The notes under the pieces: model-generated
The model's input: the letters and a program-made list of their open reading frames with translations, nothing else
The model's database searches: none
Told to the model about the DNA's origin: nothing
Position numbers and translations under genes: made by a program
Assembly (NCBI RefSeq): GCF_003663885.1
Contig: NZ_RCCE01000005.1
Coordinates: 340,642 to 404,641 of the forward strand
Reading direction: 5' to 3'
From: Litoreibacter meonggei
GTDB lineage: Bacteria > Pseudomonadota > Alphaproteobacteria > Rhodobacterales > Rhodobacteraceae
DNA: 64,000 bases
Part shown: positions 18,610 to 27,264 of the stretch, one piece after another
How the letters are laid out: each line of letters opens with the position of its first letter
How positions within the stretch are numbered: the stretch's first letter is position 1

Positions 18610-19137
18610 ATGAAACTATCATGGCTATTACTTCTAGGGTTGTGCGCCTGCAGCAGCTTTTCACCCATGGCAATGGTGCGCCTTGCTGCATTGTCGCCGC
18701 TAGAGGTAGACCCCGCCGATATCGCCGTCGCGCTGAGCTTGCCGGACGGGGTCACATTGCCCGCGGGGGCTGCCGCCATTGAGATGTCGGCCGAGCAAAC
18801 GGAGCTACGCAAAACCTCTAACGAACGCTACGTATTAGGTGCGCGGCCTGACACGAATGGCGGCACTGTGTACCAGCTCGCAAAGGACGACTTTCAGCGG
18901 TTTAAGCAACAACAGGCTCTGATCTCTAGCTGGGAGGAGGCGGACTCAGACGCCACCCATGGATCGTTCTCGGTTAGCTTAACTGGGTGCCGCACTGAAG
19001 TTGGGCCGCAACCGGACGGTGTTGTCACCGTTTCGATGCGCACCGCATCTGACGGGACTTTCTTCCCAGTGATACGCAACCTACCGTGGTCCGAGGTTCT
19101 AAGCGAAACAAACCTGTCGGGCCTGCCCACTTGCTAA
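18610..19137 (+). CDS. Putative lipoprotein, function unknown
   Basis: A 175-residue protein with a short signal sequence ending in a lipobox (LCAC, Cys14 as the lipidated residue), so probably anchored in a membrane facing the periplasm. The mature part has no recognised domain; two further cysteines, in TGCRTE and at the C-terminus, could form a disulfide. The gene ends at a strong hairpin 6 bases downstream. Function cannot be assigned. Confidence 0.7.
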   Translation: MKLSWLLLLGLCACSSFSPMAMVRLAALSPLEVDPADIAVALSLPDGVTLPAGAAAIEMSAEQTELRKTSNERYVLGARPDTNGGTVYQLAKDDFQRFKQQQALISSWEEADSDATHGSFSVSLTGCRTEVGPQPDGVVTVSMRTASDGTFFPVIRNLPWSEVLSETNLSGLPTC

Positions 19138-19143
19138 AACGTG

Positions 19144-19172
19144 AAACGGCGGCCCCAGAGAGGCCGCCGTTT
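19144..19172. terminator. Bidirectional terminator hairpin
   Basis: Arms AAACGGCGGCC and GGCCGCCGTTT pair perfectly over 11 bp with a 7-base loop, between the convergent lipoprotein and cytochrome genes. A-runs on one side and T-runs on the other suit termination in both directions. Confidence 0.85.
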
Positions 19173-19194
19173 GAAATTGACTAGTTGGGCCAGA

Positions 19195-19614
19195 TCAGCT
19201 TTCGGGGCTGACCGACACCAGATAGGCCCAGATGTTTGCAGCGTCGTCCGCGTCTTTCAGCTTGAAGGACATTTTGGACTTGGCTTTCGAATCGTCAAGC
19301 TTGTCTTTCAACCAGTCTTTCGGGTTTGCAACATAGGCGACAAACTCTGCCTCGTCCCATGCCAAGCCAGTTTCACCAACCGCAGCGAGAGACTTGCCAT
19401 ATTTGAAGTCGCCAACGCCAGCCGTACGGCCAGGAAGACCAAACAGGTTCGGACCGGTTTTGCCGCCCTTGACGATGGAGTTGTCCCCGTCTGCGATCAT
19501 ATGGCACGACTTGCATTTCTTGAATTCTTTTTCGCCTGCAGCGGCGTCGCCTTCGGCAAATGCTGGCGCGGCCAGAAGTGTGGTGGCCAGTGTTGCGATT
19601 GCTACAAATTTCAT
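19195..19614 (-). CDS. Periplasmic cytochrome c2-type protein
   Basis: A 139-residue class I cytochrome c. A signal peptide ends at AFA|EGDAAAG, the haem-binding motif is CKSCH (about 34-38), GPNLFGLPGRTAG is the usual proline loop, and KMSF supplies the probable axial methionine. It shuttles electrons in the periplasm, typically from the bc1 complex to an oxidase or other acceptor. It is a single-gene unit with a strong terminator; the ATG at 19614 has a GGGAGC site. Which oxidase or reductase it serves is not visible. Confidence 0.9.
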   Translation of the reverse strand: MKFVAIATLATTLLAAPAFAEGDAAAGEKEFKKCKSCHMIADGDNSIVKGGKTGPNLFGLPGRTAGVGDFKYGKSLAAVGETGLAWDEAEFVAYVANPKDWLKDKLDDSKAKSKMSFKLKDADDAANIWAYLVSVSPES

Positions 19615-19787
19615 GAGCTTGAGCTCCCTTTCGTGGCTATTAGTTCACATATATTAAACGCATGGGCGGATGAATACTGCCGAAAACTGAAAATTTTTCG
19701 TGAGCGGGGCAATTTGCCGCCATCTCGCCAAAACCAAACGCTTGGGATAGGACGGGGACAATGCTCGAATCCAACGGAGAAACCCAC

Positions 19788-20540
19788 ATGACCAAACGTG
19801 TTGCTATCGTAACAGGGGCCGCTCGCGGGATCGGCTTGGCCACGACCAAGTTGCTTCTGGAAGAGGGTGCCACTGTCGTCATGGTGGATTGGGATGGTGA
19901 TACGCTGATAGACGCCGCCAAAGACCTTGGCGATGTACTGCCTTTGGATTTGGACGTCTCCAAGCCTGATGATGTGACCACTATGGTGGCCGAGACGCTG
20001 AAAGCGTTCGGACGCATTGATCATCTCATCAACAACGCTGGCGTCGCGGATTTCGGGCCAATGGCCGAAACGGACTTCGAACGCTGGCGCGCCGTTATGT
20101 CAGTGAACCTTGACGGGGTGTTTCTGTGTACCCAAGCCGTTGCACCTGAGCTAAAGAAAACCAAAGGTAGCGTTGTCAATATCGCTAGCATTTCGGGGCT
20201 GCGAGCATCTACTTTGCGGGTTGCCTACGGCACGTCCAAAGCGGGCGTCATCCAGCTAACCCAACAACAAGCGGTAGAGCTGGGCGAGTTCGGCGTGCGC
20301 GCCAATTGCATCGCGCCCGGCCCTGTGCGCACCAAGCTGGCAATGGCGGTTCACAGCCAGGAAATCATCGACGCATATCACGACGCAATCCCGTTGAATC
20401 GCTATGGCACCGAAGCTGAGATTGCCAATGTCATCGCATTCCTGTGCTCACCCAAGGCCAGCTTTGTAACGGGGCAAACCATAGCCGTGGATGGTGGCTT
20501 TGAATGCACCGGCGTGGGCCTGCCGGCGCTAAGGGGCTGA
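19788..20540 (+). CDS. SDR-family oxidoreductase
   Basis: A 250-residue classical short-chain dehydrogenase. It shows VTGAARGIGLATTK for NAD(P) binding, NNAGV, a catalytic Ser in NIASISG, and YGTSKAG with the YxxxK pair. The ATG at 19788 has GGAGA seven bases upstream; an ATG nine codons earlier is less likely. An acidic residue after strand 2 (VVMVDWDGD) suggests NAD rather than NADP. It sits five bases ahead of idi in the same direction, so probably one transcript, but substrate is unknown. Confidence 0.9.
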   Translation: MTKRVAIVTGAARGIGLATTKLLLEEGATVVMVDWDGDTLIDAAKDLGDVLPLDLDVSKPDDVTTMVAETLKAFGRIDHLINNAGVADFGPMAETDFERWRAVMSVNLDGVFLCTQAVAPELKKTKGSVVNIASISGLRASTLRVAYGTSKAGVIQLTQQQAVELGEFGVRANCIAPGPVRTKLAMAVHSQEIIDAYHDAIPLNRYGTEAEIANVIAFLCSPKASFVTGQTIAVDGGFECTGVGLPALRG

Positions 20541-20545
20541 CGTCA

Positions 20546-21082
20546 ATGAGCGGCGAGAACCAAAACATGATCCCCGCTTGGGTGGATGGCACATTGGTGC
20601 CGGTCGAGAAGATGCACGTTCACCAAGAAGGGCTGCGCCACAAAGCCGTGTCAATTTTCATTATGGACCGCGACAAGGTACTGATCCAGCGGCGGGCACT
20701 GTCAAAATATCACACGCCGGGGCTTTGGGCGAACACCTGCTGCACCCATCCGCTCTGGAACGAAGTACCGTTGGATTGTGCGGTTCGCAGGTTGCACGAG
20801 GAGCTTGGGATCACTGGCCTGGAGCCTGTATTCCGCGACCATCTGGAATATCGCGCTGATGTTGGCAACGGCCTGACCGAGCATGAGGTAGTTGATGTGT
20901 TTATGGCGGAGGCGCCTGACGGACTACAGTTCGCACTCAACCCAGATGAGGTGATGGAGGTGCGGTGGATCAGCGTTTTCGACCTTCAGAGCGAAGTAGA
21001 ACAACATCCGGAGCGATTCACCGCATGGTTGCAGATTTACCTGAAGGATCATGCCGACCGCATCTTCGGCAGCCTTGTTTAA
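20546..21082 (+). CDS. idi: Isopentenyl-diphosphate delta-isomerase, type I
   Basis: Idi interconverts IPP and DMAPP, feeding isoprenoids, quinones and carotenoids. The 178-residue protein from MSGENQ has the Nudix-fold features of type I enzymes: the active-site cysteine block WANTCCTHP and the metal-binding glutamates in RRLHEELGI and TEHEVVDVF. Relatives in Rhodobacter open with a similar MIPAWVDG stretch, which supports a start at 20546 or 20567. It follows the SDR gene by 5 bases. Confidence 0.93.
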   Translation: MSGENQNMIPAWVDGTLVPVEKMHVHQEGLRHKAVSIFIMDRDKVLIQRRALSKYHTPGLWANTCCTHPLWNEVPLDCAVRRLHEELGITGLEPVFRDHLEYRADVGNGLTEHEVVDVFMAEAPDGLQFALNPDEVMEVRWISVFDLQSEVEQHPERFTAWLQIYLKDHADRIFGSLV

Positions 21083-21269
21083 GCTTGAATAGGGCGGGTT
21101 TGTAGAACTATTGGCGGAATTATGGGCATATCTGTGCCGCAGTGCAGCGCTACGGCTTGAACAAGTTGTTCCACACCTGTAAGCGCGCGGATTGAGATTT
21201 AATCGTCACACTGCTATCTTATAGCCATGATGCGCCTATTCTTGGGCGCCTGCACAGGAGGTTTGAGCT

Positions 21270-21683
21270 CTGTCTCAACATTCAAACGTGGCCGCAAACG
21301 CCGCCACTTCGACGGCCAAAGCGGCCCCCGAAAAAGACCCGGGCACCAGCGAGGAGCTGCTGGCACGGATCGTAGAATTTCTGGAAGAGGAAAAAGCCGA
21401 GGAGCTGGTGCAGATTGATCTGCGCGGGCGCTCTCAGATTGCTGACTACATGGTAATCTGCTCCGGTCGGTCGACCCGTCAGGTCACGGCACTTGCCGAA
21501 AAGCTGGCGGATACGATCAAGCTGGACTTTGGCCGGTTCTCGAAAATGGAGGGCAAGGCGCAAGGCGACTGGGTTCTTCTTGATACTGGCGATGTGGTTA
21601 TCCACATCTTCCGCCCAGAGGTTCGCGAGTTCTATCAACTCGAGAAGATGTGGCTGCCCGGCGGCACCGCAGAGATCGAGTAA
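21270..21683 (+). CDS. rsfS: Ribosomal silencing factor RsfS, probable CTG start
   Basis: RsfS binds uL14 on the large ribosomal subunit and blocks subunit joining in poor nutrient conditions. The family core is clear: LVQIDLRGRSQIADYMVICSGRSTRQV and GDWVLLDTGDVVIHIFRPEVREFYQLEKMW. No ATG is available upstream of the conserved part. A GTG at 21288 is 26 bases from the only good ribosome site, AGGAGG at 21256-21261, whereas CTG at 21270 is 8 bases from it and in frame after a stop. I therefore favour CTG (137 residues); GTG 21288 (131 residues) is the alternative. It is followed by rlmH with an 11-base gap, the usual order. Confidence 0.9.
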   Translation: MSQHSNVAANAATSTAKAAPEKDPGTSEELLARIVEFLEEEKAEELVQIDLRGRSQIADYMVICSGRSTRQVTALAEKLADTIKLDFGRFSKMEGKAQGDWVLLDTGDVVIHIFRPEVREFYQLEKMWLPGGTAEIE

Positions 21684-21694
21684 CGAGCGACCGC

Positions 21695-22165
21695 ATGAGG
21701 GTCACGATCTGCGTAATTGGCCGCCTGCGGGCGGGGCCAGAGCTTGATCTCATCAAGGACTACCTTCAGCGATTTGACCGCACGGGCCGCAACCTAGGGT
21801 TGGGGCCTGCACAGATCATCGAACTGGAGGACAAGAAAGGCGGCGGCTCGGCTGCCGAAGCCGTCCTGCTGGAACGCGCAATTCCCAAAGGGGCCACGAT
21901 CTGCACCATGGACGAGCGCGGCAAGGTCATGACCTCCCCCGACTTTGCCAACATGCTCGGGGGCTGGCGTGATCAGGGCGTGGGCGATCTGGCCTTCGTC
22001 ATTGGTGGCGCGGACGGGCTGACCAAAGAGCTGCGCGCGCAGGCCGACACATCGCTGTCATTTGGGAGAATGGTCTGGCCACATATGCTGGCGCGCGTGA
22101 TGCTGACCGAGCAGCTTTATCGCGCTGCGTCCATCCTGTCCGGATCACCCTACCACCGCGCCTGA
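21695..22165 (+). CDS. rlmH: 23S rRNA pseudouridine-1915 N3-methyltransferase
   Basis: RlmH methylates pseudouridine 1915 in helix 69 of 23S rRNA on the assembled ribosome. The 156-residue SPOUT-class protein starts MRVTICVIGRLRAGPE and has the knot-region blocks FVIGGADGL and LTEQLYRAASILSGSPYHR at the C-terminus, both diagnostic. The ATG at 21695 is preferred over a frame extension to 21650, which overlaps rsfS. It is probably one operon with rsfS. Confidence 0.95.
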   Translation: MRVTICVIGRLRAGPELDLIKDYLQRFDRTGRNLGLGPAQIIELEDKKGGGSAAEAVLLERAIPKGATICTMDERGKVMTSPDFANMLGGWRDQGVGDLAFVIGGADGLTKELRAQADTSLSFGRMVWPHMLARVMLTEQLYRAASILSGSPYHRA

Positions 22166-22252
22166 AGGCTTACTGCGCACGGTGCTATCATCGCTTCTTA
22201 ACGCTGGCCTGCCACAACCCCTGCTGATTTCTCTCATGTCAGGATACGAATT

Positions 22253-22513
22253 ATGGACAGCTTTTCCGCATTCCCAACGACCCCGATCTCCCCCGCTCGT
22301 TCGGCCAGTACAGTGGTGCCAAACGATACCCGTGATCTACCCCATATCAGCCGCGCGCTTTATGTCGGGCAAACCGGTGCCTTGTCAGTCGAGATGGCAG
22401 ATGGGGACGTGGTGACGTTTGAGGGCGTGCCCGCGGGCAGCATGTTGCCGATCCGCGCGTCTAAAGTCAGGGCAACCGGTACGACTGCCGCCGCGGTTCT
22501 ATCGCTTTGGTAA
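22253..22513 (+). CDS. Spike-base-like protein (RcGTA Rcc01079 family resemblance)
   Basis: An 86-residue protein. The pattern DTRDLPHISRALYVGQTGALSVEMADGDVVTFEGVPAGSMLPIRASKV, ending ATGTTAAAVLSLW, matches my memory of the small family named after R. capsulatus Rcc01079, the base of the head spike of the gene transfer agent RcGTA. In that system spikes bind the capsule polysaccharide of recipient cells. The ATG has AGGA eight bases upstream. It stands at the edge of the polysaccharide locus, convergent with the pyruvyl transferase, and no other GTA structural gene is seen near it. Family call is from memory of sequence style; role is inferred. Confidence 0.7.
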   Translation: MDSFSAFPTTPISPARSASTVVPNDTRDLPHISRALYVGQTGALSVEMADGDVVTFEGVPAGSMLPIRASKVRATGTTAAAVLSLW

Positions 22514-22517
22514 GGCT

Positions 22518-23747
22518 CTAAAGCCTCTCATCCATCGCACGCCACTGGTGACCGGGCGCTACCAGCGTCTGGTCACCGGACCGCTTTCGCAATGCCACCT
22601 CGCTGATCACACGAGCCAATGCGTCAGTATAGTCGCGCAAACGGTCTTCCCCAACCAACCTGGCGATCTTTGTCTGATGCGTCAGGGCTTTGCGGTTTCT
22701 GAACCCACTTAGAACAGACTGCACCAGCGCTTCTTGACCAGACGCGCGGCAATCGACGGTTGCGTCATAGCCAAGCGACCCGAACAGCCCCGCGAATTTC
22801 CCGCTATATGCCAACGGCACGACCGGCACATCCGAAGAGAACGCGGCGATGCAGGCATGCATCCGCGCACCTACGAAGAAATCCAAACCAGCGATATGCG
22901 CCTTTGCCATGCCGGGTGACTTGAACGCAGGGGCGACTGTTACATCCGGAAACTCTTTTTGCAGGCTCAATGCTGCGGCGTAGTCATCCTCTAACGGGGC
23001 CTGCGGGCAGATGACATGAGGCACCAATACGACGTCAGGGCGTTCGGGCAAGGCCAATAGCTGACCAATCAAGTCGCGCATCGTTGCAGGGTAATCCGCC
23101 AAGAGCTGGAATTGGTTACGGCCCGTGTAGCCACCCGCCATCAACAGGCCCGAGACGTTCAACCCGATGGCAGGTCGACCCCGTGTGGGACTGACACCCT
23201 CAGGCGGGAGACGCAAAGCAACGTCGCTTGCAGTAACCACAGGCCGCGTCACACCCAACGCACGAAGCGCGGCTGTGGAATGCTCATCCCGCGTGGCCAC
23301 AAGTAGCGCACGTCGAATCAGGTCACGCGCGAACGGACGGGAGAGCCATGAGGTGAACGGGCCGAAGGTTTGCGGTGCCAACACCACCGGGCAGCGCGAC
23401 ATATGTACGAGATATTTCAAATATATCATACGGCTAAGGCGCTTTGGCCCATAAATGTCCGAAAAGCTGTCACCGGCCCCGATATCAAGCATCACGTCGC
23501 ATTGCCGAAACATCGCCATGACCTGTCGGGGGTCTTTCATAATCTCGCCCGTTAGATGCCGGATCGTAATATCGGGGCCTTCGACGTAAGTGGGCCGCTG
23601 GCCGACCCAATCGAATAACGTCACCGAAATCTCGACACCCGTGGCGCGCGAAATACTGCGCAGAATATCGATTTGCCCGACAGTCAACGCACCTACCCCA
23701 AGGTTATCAGAGTGTGAGGAATGGAAGAGTAGCCCGACAGTCAGCAT
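22518..23747 (-). CDS. Polysaccharide pyruvyl transferase family protein
   Basis: A 409-residue GT-B-like enzyme of the CsaB/WcaK type that adds ketal-linked pyruvate from PEP to a sugar of a polymer. It shows the N-terminal SDNLGVGALTVGQ block, VVLAPQTFGPF, LLVATRDEHSTAALRALGV, the C-terminal FFVGARMHACIAAFSSDVPVVPLAYS, typical of the family. It overlaps the upstream FrhB/FdhB-like gene by 7 bases, forming a two-gene operon that is common in polysaccharide loci. Pyruvate would add negative charge to the product. Confidence 0.88.
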   Translation of the reverse strand: MLTVGLLFHSSHSDNLGVGALTVGQIDILRSISRATGVEISVTLFDWVGQRPTYVEGPDITIRHLTGEIMKDPRQVMAMFRQCDVMLDIGAGDSFSDIYGPKRLSRMIYLKYLVHMSRCPVVLAPQTFGPFTSWLSRPFARDLIRRALLVATRDEHSTAALRALGVTRPVVTASDVALRLPPEGVSPTRGRPAIGLNVSGLLMAGGYTGRNQFQLLADYPATMRDLIGQLLALPERPDVVLVPHVICPQAPLEDDYAAALSLQKEFPDVTVAPAFKSPGMAKAHIAGLDFFVGARMHACIAAFSSDVPVVPLAYSGKFAGLFGSLGYDATVDCRASGQEALVQSVLSGFRNRKALTHQTKIARLVGEDRLRDYTDALARVISEVALRKRSGDQTLVAPGHQWRAMDERL

Positions 23748-24967
23748 GGGCCTTCTTCCTTAACTGGCCGTTGAGACGCACGGCGGATCATCCCCCCGAA
23801 GTTGCGGACAATGTCTGATACCGAAGCGCGGCGGGCCATCGTCCAGAGCCCCATGCCACGATAGCGCGGGAATGGACGGCCCATAAGCCAAAGCGCAGCT
23901 AAGCGTGCCAGCAGGACACGCCTGCGCCGCGTCTGGCCGGGCTGAACGTCGGCAAGTGCGGTTAAGTCGTAGGGGGACAGATCAAGATGTCCCGATAGTT
24001 GCGCTGCCTTTACTCGTGAATGCCCCTCTTGGGTACGACACAGCACGAGGCTTTGTCCGGGCTGGTCGTCGAAGCTGGGATAGCCATGGGCGTCTGATTG
24101 CCACGCATCTGCGAACACAACATCTGCAAAAACACCGCTGCCGTCTGCGCAGAGCTTGCACCGGTGCTGCACTCTTTTGGAAAGAGTTGCGCCCCAACTT
24201 TCTTCATAACTGATGCTGCGCTGCGTTCCGTCCTTCAGCGTTGCAGTTGCACGACCCGGCCAACCTTCGGCACGGTGCTGGAATTGCGCCACATCTGAGG
24301 GCTTCACGCTCATGTGGCGAAGGATGTCTTGGCCGCCCTGAACAGACGGAACCCCAGCGCAGAAGAAAGACACTAATATAGGCACCATCCGCGCGATTTC
24401 GACATCCTCTTGGCGCAGGGCATAAAGCGCCGACACGTCACACGGCTTGCCAACGAATGCGAAGCGGCGCGCACCACCACGTAGACTGTCGAGGATATCC
24501 AACGGGCTCGACGGTGCGTAACGTGACCCCGCCGCCCCGCGTATGTCACGGATGCTTGTTGAAACCGTGGTTACATTTGCCAGCGGATTTAACGGGTCGG
24601 CGGTCACATGGATCACCCCATCGACTTGCTGGGATTTAATCAGCGATATCAGAAAACCGGACAAAGCGCCGCCTGATGCTGCCCGATGGCGCAAAGCCTT
24701 ATTGTTGGAAAATCCGATCTCGGCGGAAACATATGGCCCCCAGATTGGATCCAATTTGCGCCCGCGTCGCAGGCTTTCCTGTCCCACGCTCGGGCAGATA
24801 CGCGATAGCTTGAACTGCTCTGACGGATGCAATTCGCGGGAAAATCGTGGGCGCAAGAAGCCGTCTTTGTCGGTTTCCATGCGGGCAGCAGAAGGGGCAA
24901 CCGCCGCGCAGCCGCCGCAACCTGCGCAGAGGCCTTCGGCCAAGATCTTTGAAATATCGTGGGGCAA
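23741..24967 (-). CDS. FrhB/FdhB-type (coenzyme F420 hydrogenase beta-like) flavoprotein
   Basis: A 408-residue protein with the domain pair of the F420-hydrogenase beta subunit family. The N-terminal cysteine cluster CAGCGGC (Cys14, 17, 20) lacks the usual fourth cysteine four residues later, where AVAP replaces AVCP. GKPCDVSALYALRQ and FFCAGVPSV are family blocks in the middle. Members in polysaccharide loci are regularly next to pyruvyl transferases and probably act as flavin/Fe-S reductases on sugar or pyruvyl groups rather than with F420. It overlaps the downstream gene by 7 bases. Exact reaction unknown. Confidence 0.82.
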   Translation of the reverse strand: MPHDISKILAEGLCAGCGGCAAVAPSAARMETDKDGFLRPRFSRELHPSEQFKLSRICPSVGQESLRRGRKLDPIWGPYVSAEIGFSNNKALRHRAASGGALSGFLISLIKSQQVDGVIHVTADPLNPLANVTTVSTSIRDIRGAAGSRYAPSSPLDILDSLRGGARRFAFVGKPCDVSALYALRQEDVEIARMVPILVSFFCAGVPSVQGGQDILRHMSVKPSDVAQFQHRAEGWPGRATATLKDGTQRSISYEESWGATLSKRVQHRCKLCADGSGVFADVVFADAWQSDAHGYPSFDDQPGQSLVLCRTQEGHSRVKAAQLSGHLDLSPYDLTALADVQPGQTRRRRVLLARLAALWLMGRPFPRYRGMGLWTMARRASVSDIVRNFGGMIRRASQRPVKEEGPC

Positions 24968-25060
24968 GTCGGGCCAGCTTTCGTGATTTCAGAAACGCAT
25001 TTACCACTCGTTAAACACCACAGTGGTTAATGGGCCGTAAACTTAAACTGGAGCGCCCAC

Positions 25061-26368
25061 TTGATCCGCATCACAACCTTGCTGTCAGGCCATGGTCTCG
25101 CAGCGCTTTCGACTTTGGCGCGCAATCTTGTGCTGGCGCGCATTTTGGGACCACAGGACTATGGCGTGGCAGTGGCATTGGTTGTTGTCATTGCTGCGGC
25201 GGAGCTGACGACGACTTTAGGCCTGCCTCAACAGATTGTTAGCCACAAACATGGCGCAGGCCGCCAATTTCAAGCGACACTTCACACCGTGCAGATCGCA
25301 AGAGGATTACTGGGCGCTGGCATCATATTGCTGACTGCAACTCCGCTTGCCAACGTGCTGGGTGCACCCGATGCGGCCCCGATACTAAGAACCGCGGCCT
25401 TGGTCCCAACTATTTTAGGCTTTATCCATCTCGATCCGTTCCGCGCACAACGCCATCGGCGTCATCTGCCGCAAATCTTAGTACTTGCCGTTCCTCCGAT
25501 GGTTTGTGTCTTAGCAATTTGGCCAATGTCAGGATGGCAAGACGGACCTAGCCTCATGCTGGACCTGCTACTGGTACAGGCATTTATGAGCGTCGCAATC
25601 TCACATTTGATTGCCGTGCGACCCTATCGTCTGAAGTTCCACATGAGCCAGATTCAGCAAGTCTTGCGATATGGTCTTCCGCTCGCCGCCAATGGCATCC
25701 TCATGTTCGCGGTTCTCCACGCCGAAAAACTGATCGCCGGGGCCGGATTGGGGTTGGTTGAAATGGGCGTGCTGGCCATGGGCTTCACGCTAACGCTGAC
25801 CCCCGCGTTAATCATGGCGCGCAGCTTTCAGGCTTTTTACCTGCCCAAGCTGCGCAATGAGCGCGAGCAGGTCTTGGGGTTGGCGATGATGCTGGGCGCG
25901 TCACTTTCCGTAGTGTTGACCACGCTGGTGCCCTTATGTCTTCCCGTCTTGGGGGCGGGCTTTGGCGGGTTGGCAGAGCTCATCCCCATTCTAAGTTGCC
26001 TTGCCGCGCTGCGCCTGCCTAAATCCGCATTGGCGACCGTAGCACTTGCCGAAGGGTGCACCAATTTGCCGGCTGTTGCGAACCTTCCCAGAGTGCTGGG
26101 CACCCCGTTAGTCTGGCTAGCCCTTGGTTGGGGTGGCGATGTCAAAACTTTATTGGTCATCGCGACAACGGCCGAAGTCGCAGGGGTAGGACTGGGCATC
26201 TTGATCTCCCGCACCAAGCAACTTCCAGTTCGGGCAACCGCAATCGCCGCGCTTGTTGGTGTGCTTGTCTTGTCTGGACAGCATGGGTTAGCGATCTTCG
26301 CATGTGGCATAGGATGGATGCTATATGCGTTCAGTCCGACCCCGTTTCTAACGCGTCGCACCACATGA
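25061..26368 (+). CDS. Oligosaccharide flippase (Wzx/MATE-like)
   Basis: A 435-residue protein with about 12 membrane segments, and the opening LARNLVLARILGPQDYGVAVALVVVI is characteristic of polysaccharide transporters that flip undecaprenyl-linked repeat units to the periplasm. The start is TTG at 25061 with GGAG seven bases upstream; no ATG precedes the first helix. The stop overlaps the sulfotransferase start (ATGA). With the polymerase at 30437 and the Wza/Wzc-like genes, it points to a Wzx/Wzy-dependent route. Confidence 0.88.
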   Translation: MIRITTLLSGHGLAALSTLARNLVLARILGPQDYGVAVALVVVIAAAELTTTLGLPQQIVSHKHGAGRQFQATLHTVQIARGLLGAGIILLTATPLANVLGAPDAAPILRTAALVPTILGFIHLDPFRAQRHRRHLPQILVLAVPPMVCVLAIWPMSGWQDGPSLMLDLLLVQAFMSVAISHLIAVRPYRLKFHMSQIQQVLRYGLPLAANGILMFAVLHAEKLIAGAGLGLVEMGVLAMGFTLTLTPALIMARSFQAFYLPKLRNEREQVLGLAMMLGASLSVVLTTLVPLCLPVLGAGFGGLAELIPILSCLAALRLPKSALATVALAEGCTNLPAVANLPRVLGTPLVWLALGWGGDVKTLLVIATTAEVAGVGLGILISRTKQLPVRATAIAALVGVLVLSGQHGLAIFACGIGWMLYAFSPTPFLTRRTT

Positions 26369-27264
26369 CGTTGGCAATCCATATCGGCTATCACAAAACT
26401 GCCACGACGTGGTTGCAACAACGTGTCTTTGTGCCGGAGATGGGTTTCGCCCCTTTGCTGGATCACAGTGAGGTCGATCGTCTGATTATCCGGCCGCATG
26501 ATCTGGATTTCGAACCTGAACCGGCGCGTCAGGTGCTTACGGACCGACGGAAGGACGCACCTTCTACTGCCTGTGCTGTCGTGTCTTCGGAAAACTTGTC
26601 CGGACATCCGTTTTATGGCGGACGCCAAAGCGCAGCACTTGCACGGCGACTACAAAGCGTGGCCCCCGACGCGCACATTATTGTCACCGTTAGATCGCAG
26701 GAAACCATGCTGCCCTCGGTCTATCTGCAATACTTGCAACGCGGTGGTACATTGAGTCATCAGGAATTTTTCGCTGGCGCTAGGGGATATGGATATCCGG
26801 CATTTGAGCTGGAGCATTTCTGCTATGATCGTCTGGTTTCGCTTTATCAGTGCCTGTTCGATTTCGTTCACGTTATAACGTATGAACAGTTGGCCAATGC
26901 ACCGAACCAAGCGTTTTTGGATCTAGCCAAATCACTCGATCATCCGATACCGGCAATTTCGAAAACTGGGGCGAAGCGGGTTTCCGCATCGTTGCCGCAA
27001 GCAGTTGTGCCGCTGCTGCGTAGGGTTAACCAAACCCGCAAGTCTACGTTGAATCCAGCCCCCGCGGTTGCTCTATCGCGGGAGCCGGGCTGGATGTATC
27101 GCGCTCTGACTGCGAGCGCGAAGCTGCGTGTGGCAAAGCCGCTGTTGAAAGCCCGCCCCATCGATGCCTACGTGAGTGAATGTTTCAAGAGCGCATTCAC
27201 CGACAGTAACCAACGGTTGGGCCAAATTACGGGCGGGCATTTGGATCTGTCGGCATACCCCTAG
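26365..27264 (+). CDS. Sulfotransferase-family protein
   Basis: A 299-residue protein opening LAIHIGYHKTATTWLQQRVF, which is the 5'-phosphosulfate-binding loop of PAPS-dependent sulfotransferases. A second block, IIVTVRSQETMLPSVYLQYL, matches the 3'-phosphate-binding Arg/Ser region. It would sulfate a hydroxyl of the polysaccharide or its precursor. The ATG at 26365 overlaps the flippase stop; a longer open frame back to 26056 lies inside the flippase and is not real. The stop overlaps the convergent 743-residue gene by 4 bases. Confidence 0.85.
   Translation: MTLAIHIGYHKTATTWLQQRVFVPEMGFAPLLDHSEVDRLIIRPHDLDFEPEPARQVLTDRRKDAPSTACAVVSSENLSGHPFYGGRQSAALARRLQSVAPDAHIIVTVRSQETMLPSVYLQYLQRGGTLSHQEFFAGARGYGYPAFELEHFCYDRLVSLYQCLFDFVHVITYEQLANAPNQAFLDLAKSLDHPIPAISKTGAKRVSASLPQAVVPLLRRVNQTRKSTLNPAPAVALSREPGWMYRALTASAKLRVAKPLLKARPIDAYVSECFKSAFTDSNQRLGQITGGHLDLSAYP

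Noticed and set aside
26056..26364. Open frame extending the sulfotransferase upstream
   Set aside because: It lies wholly inside the flippase gene; the ATG at 26365 overlaps the flippase stop and begins the conserved PAPS-binding loop.
25837..26628. A 263-residue open frame opposite the flippase and sulfotransferase
   Set aside because: It spans the junction of two well-supported opposite-strand genes and has no recognisable domain.
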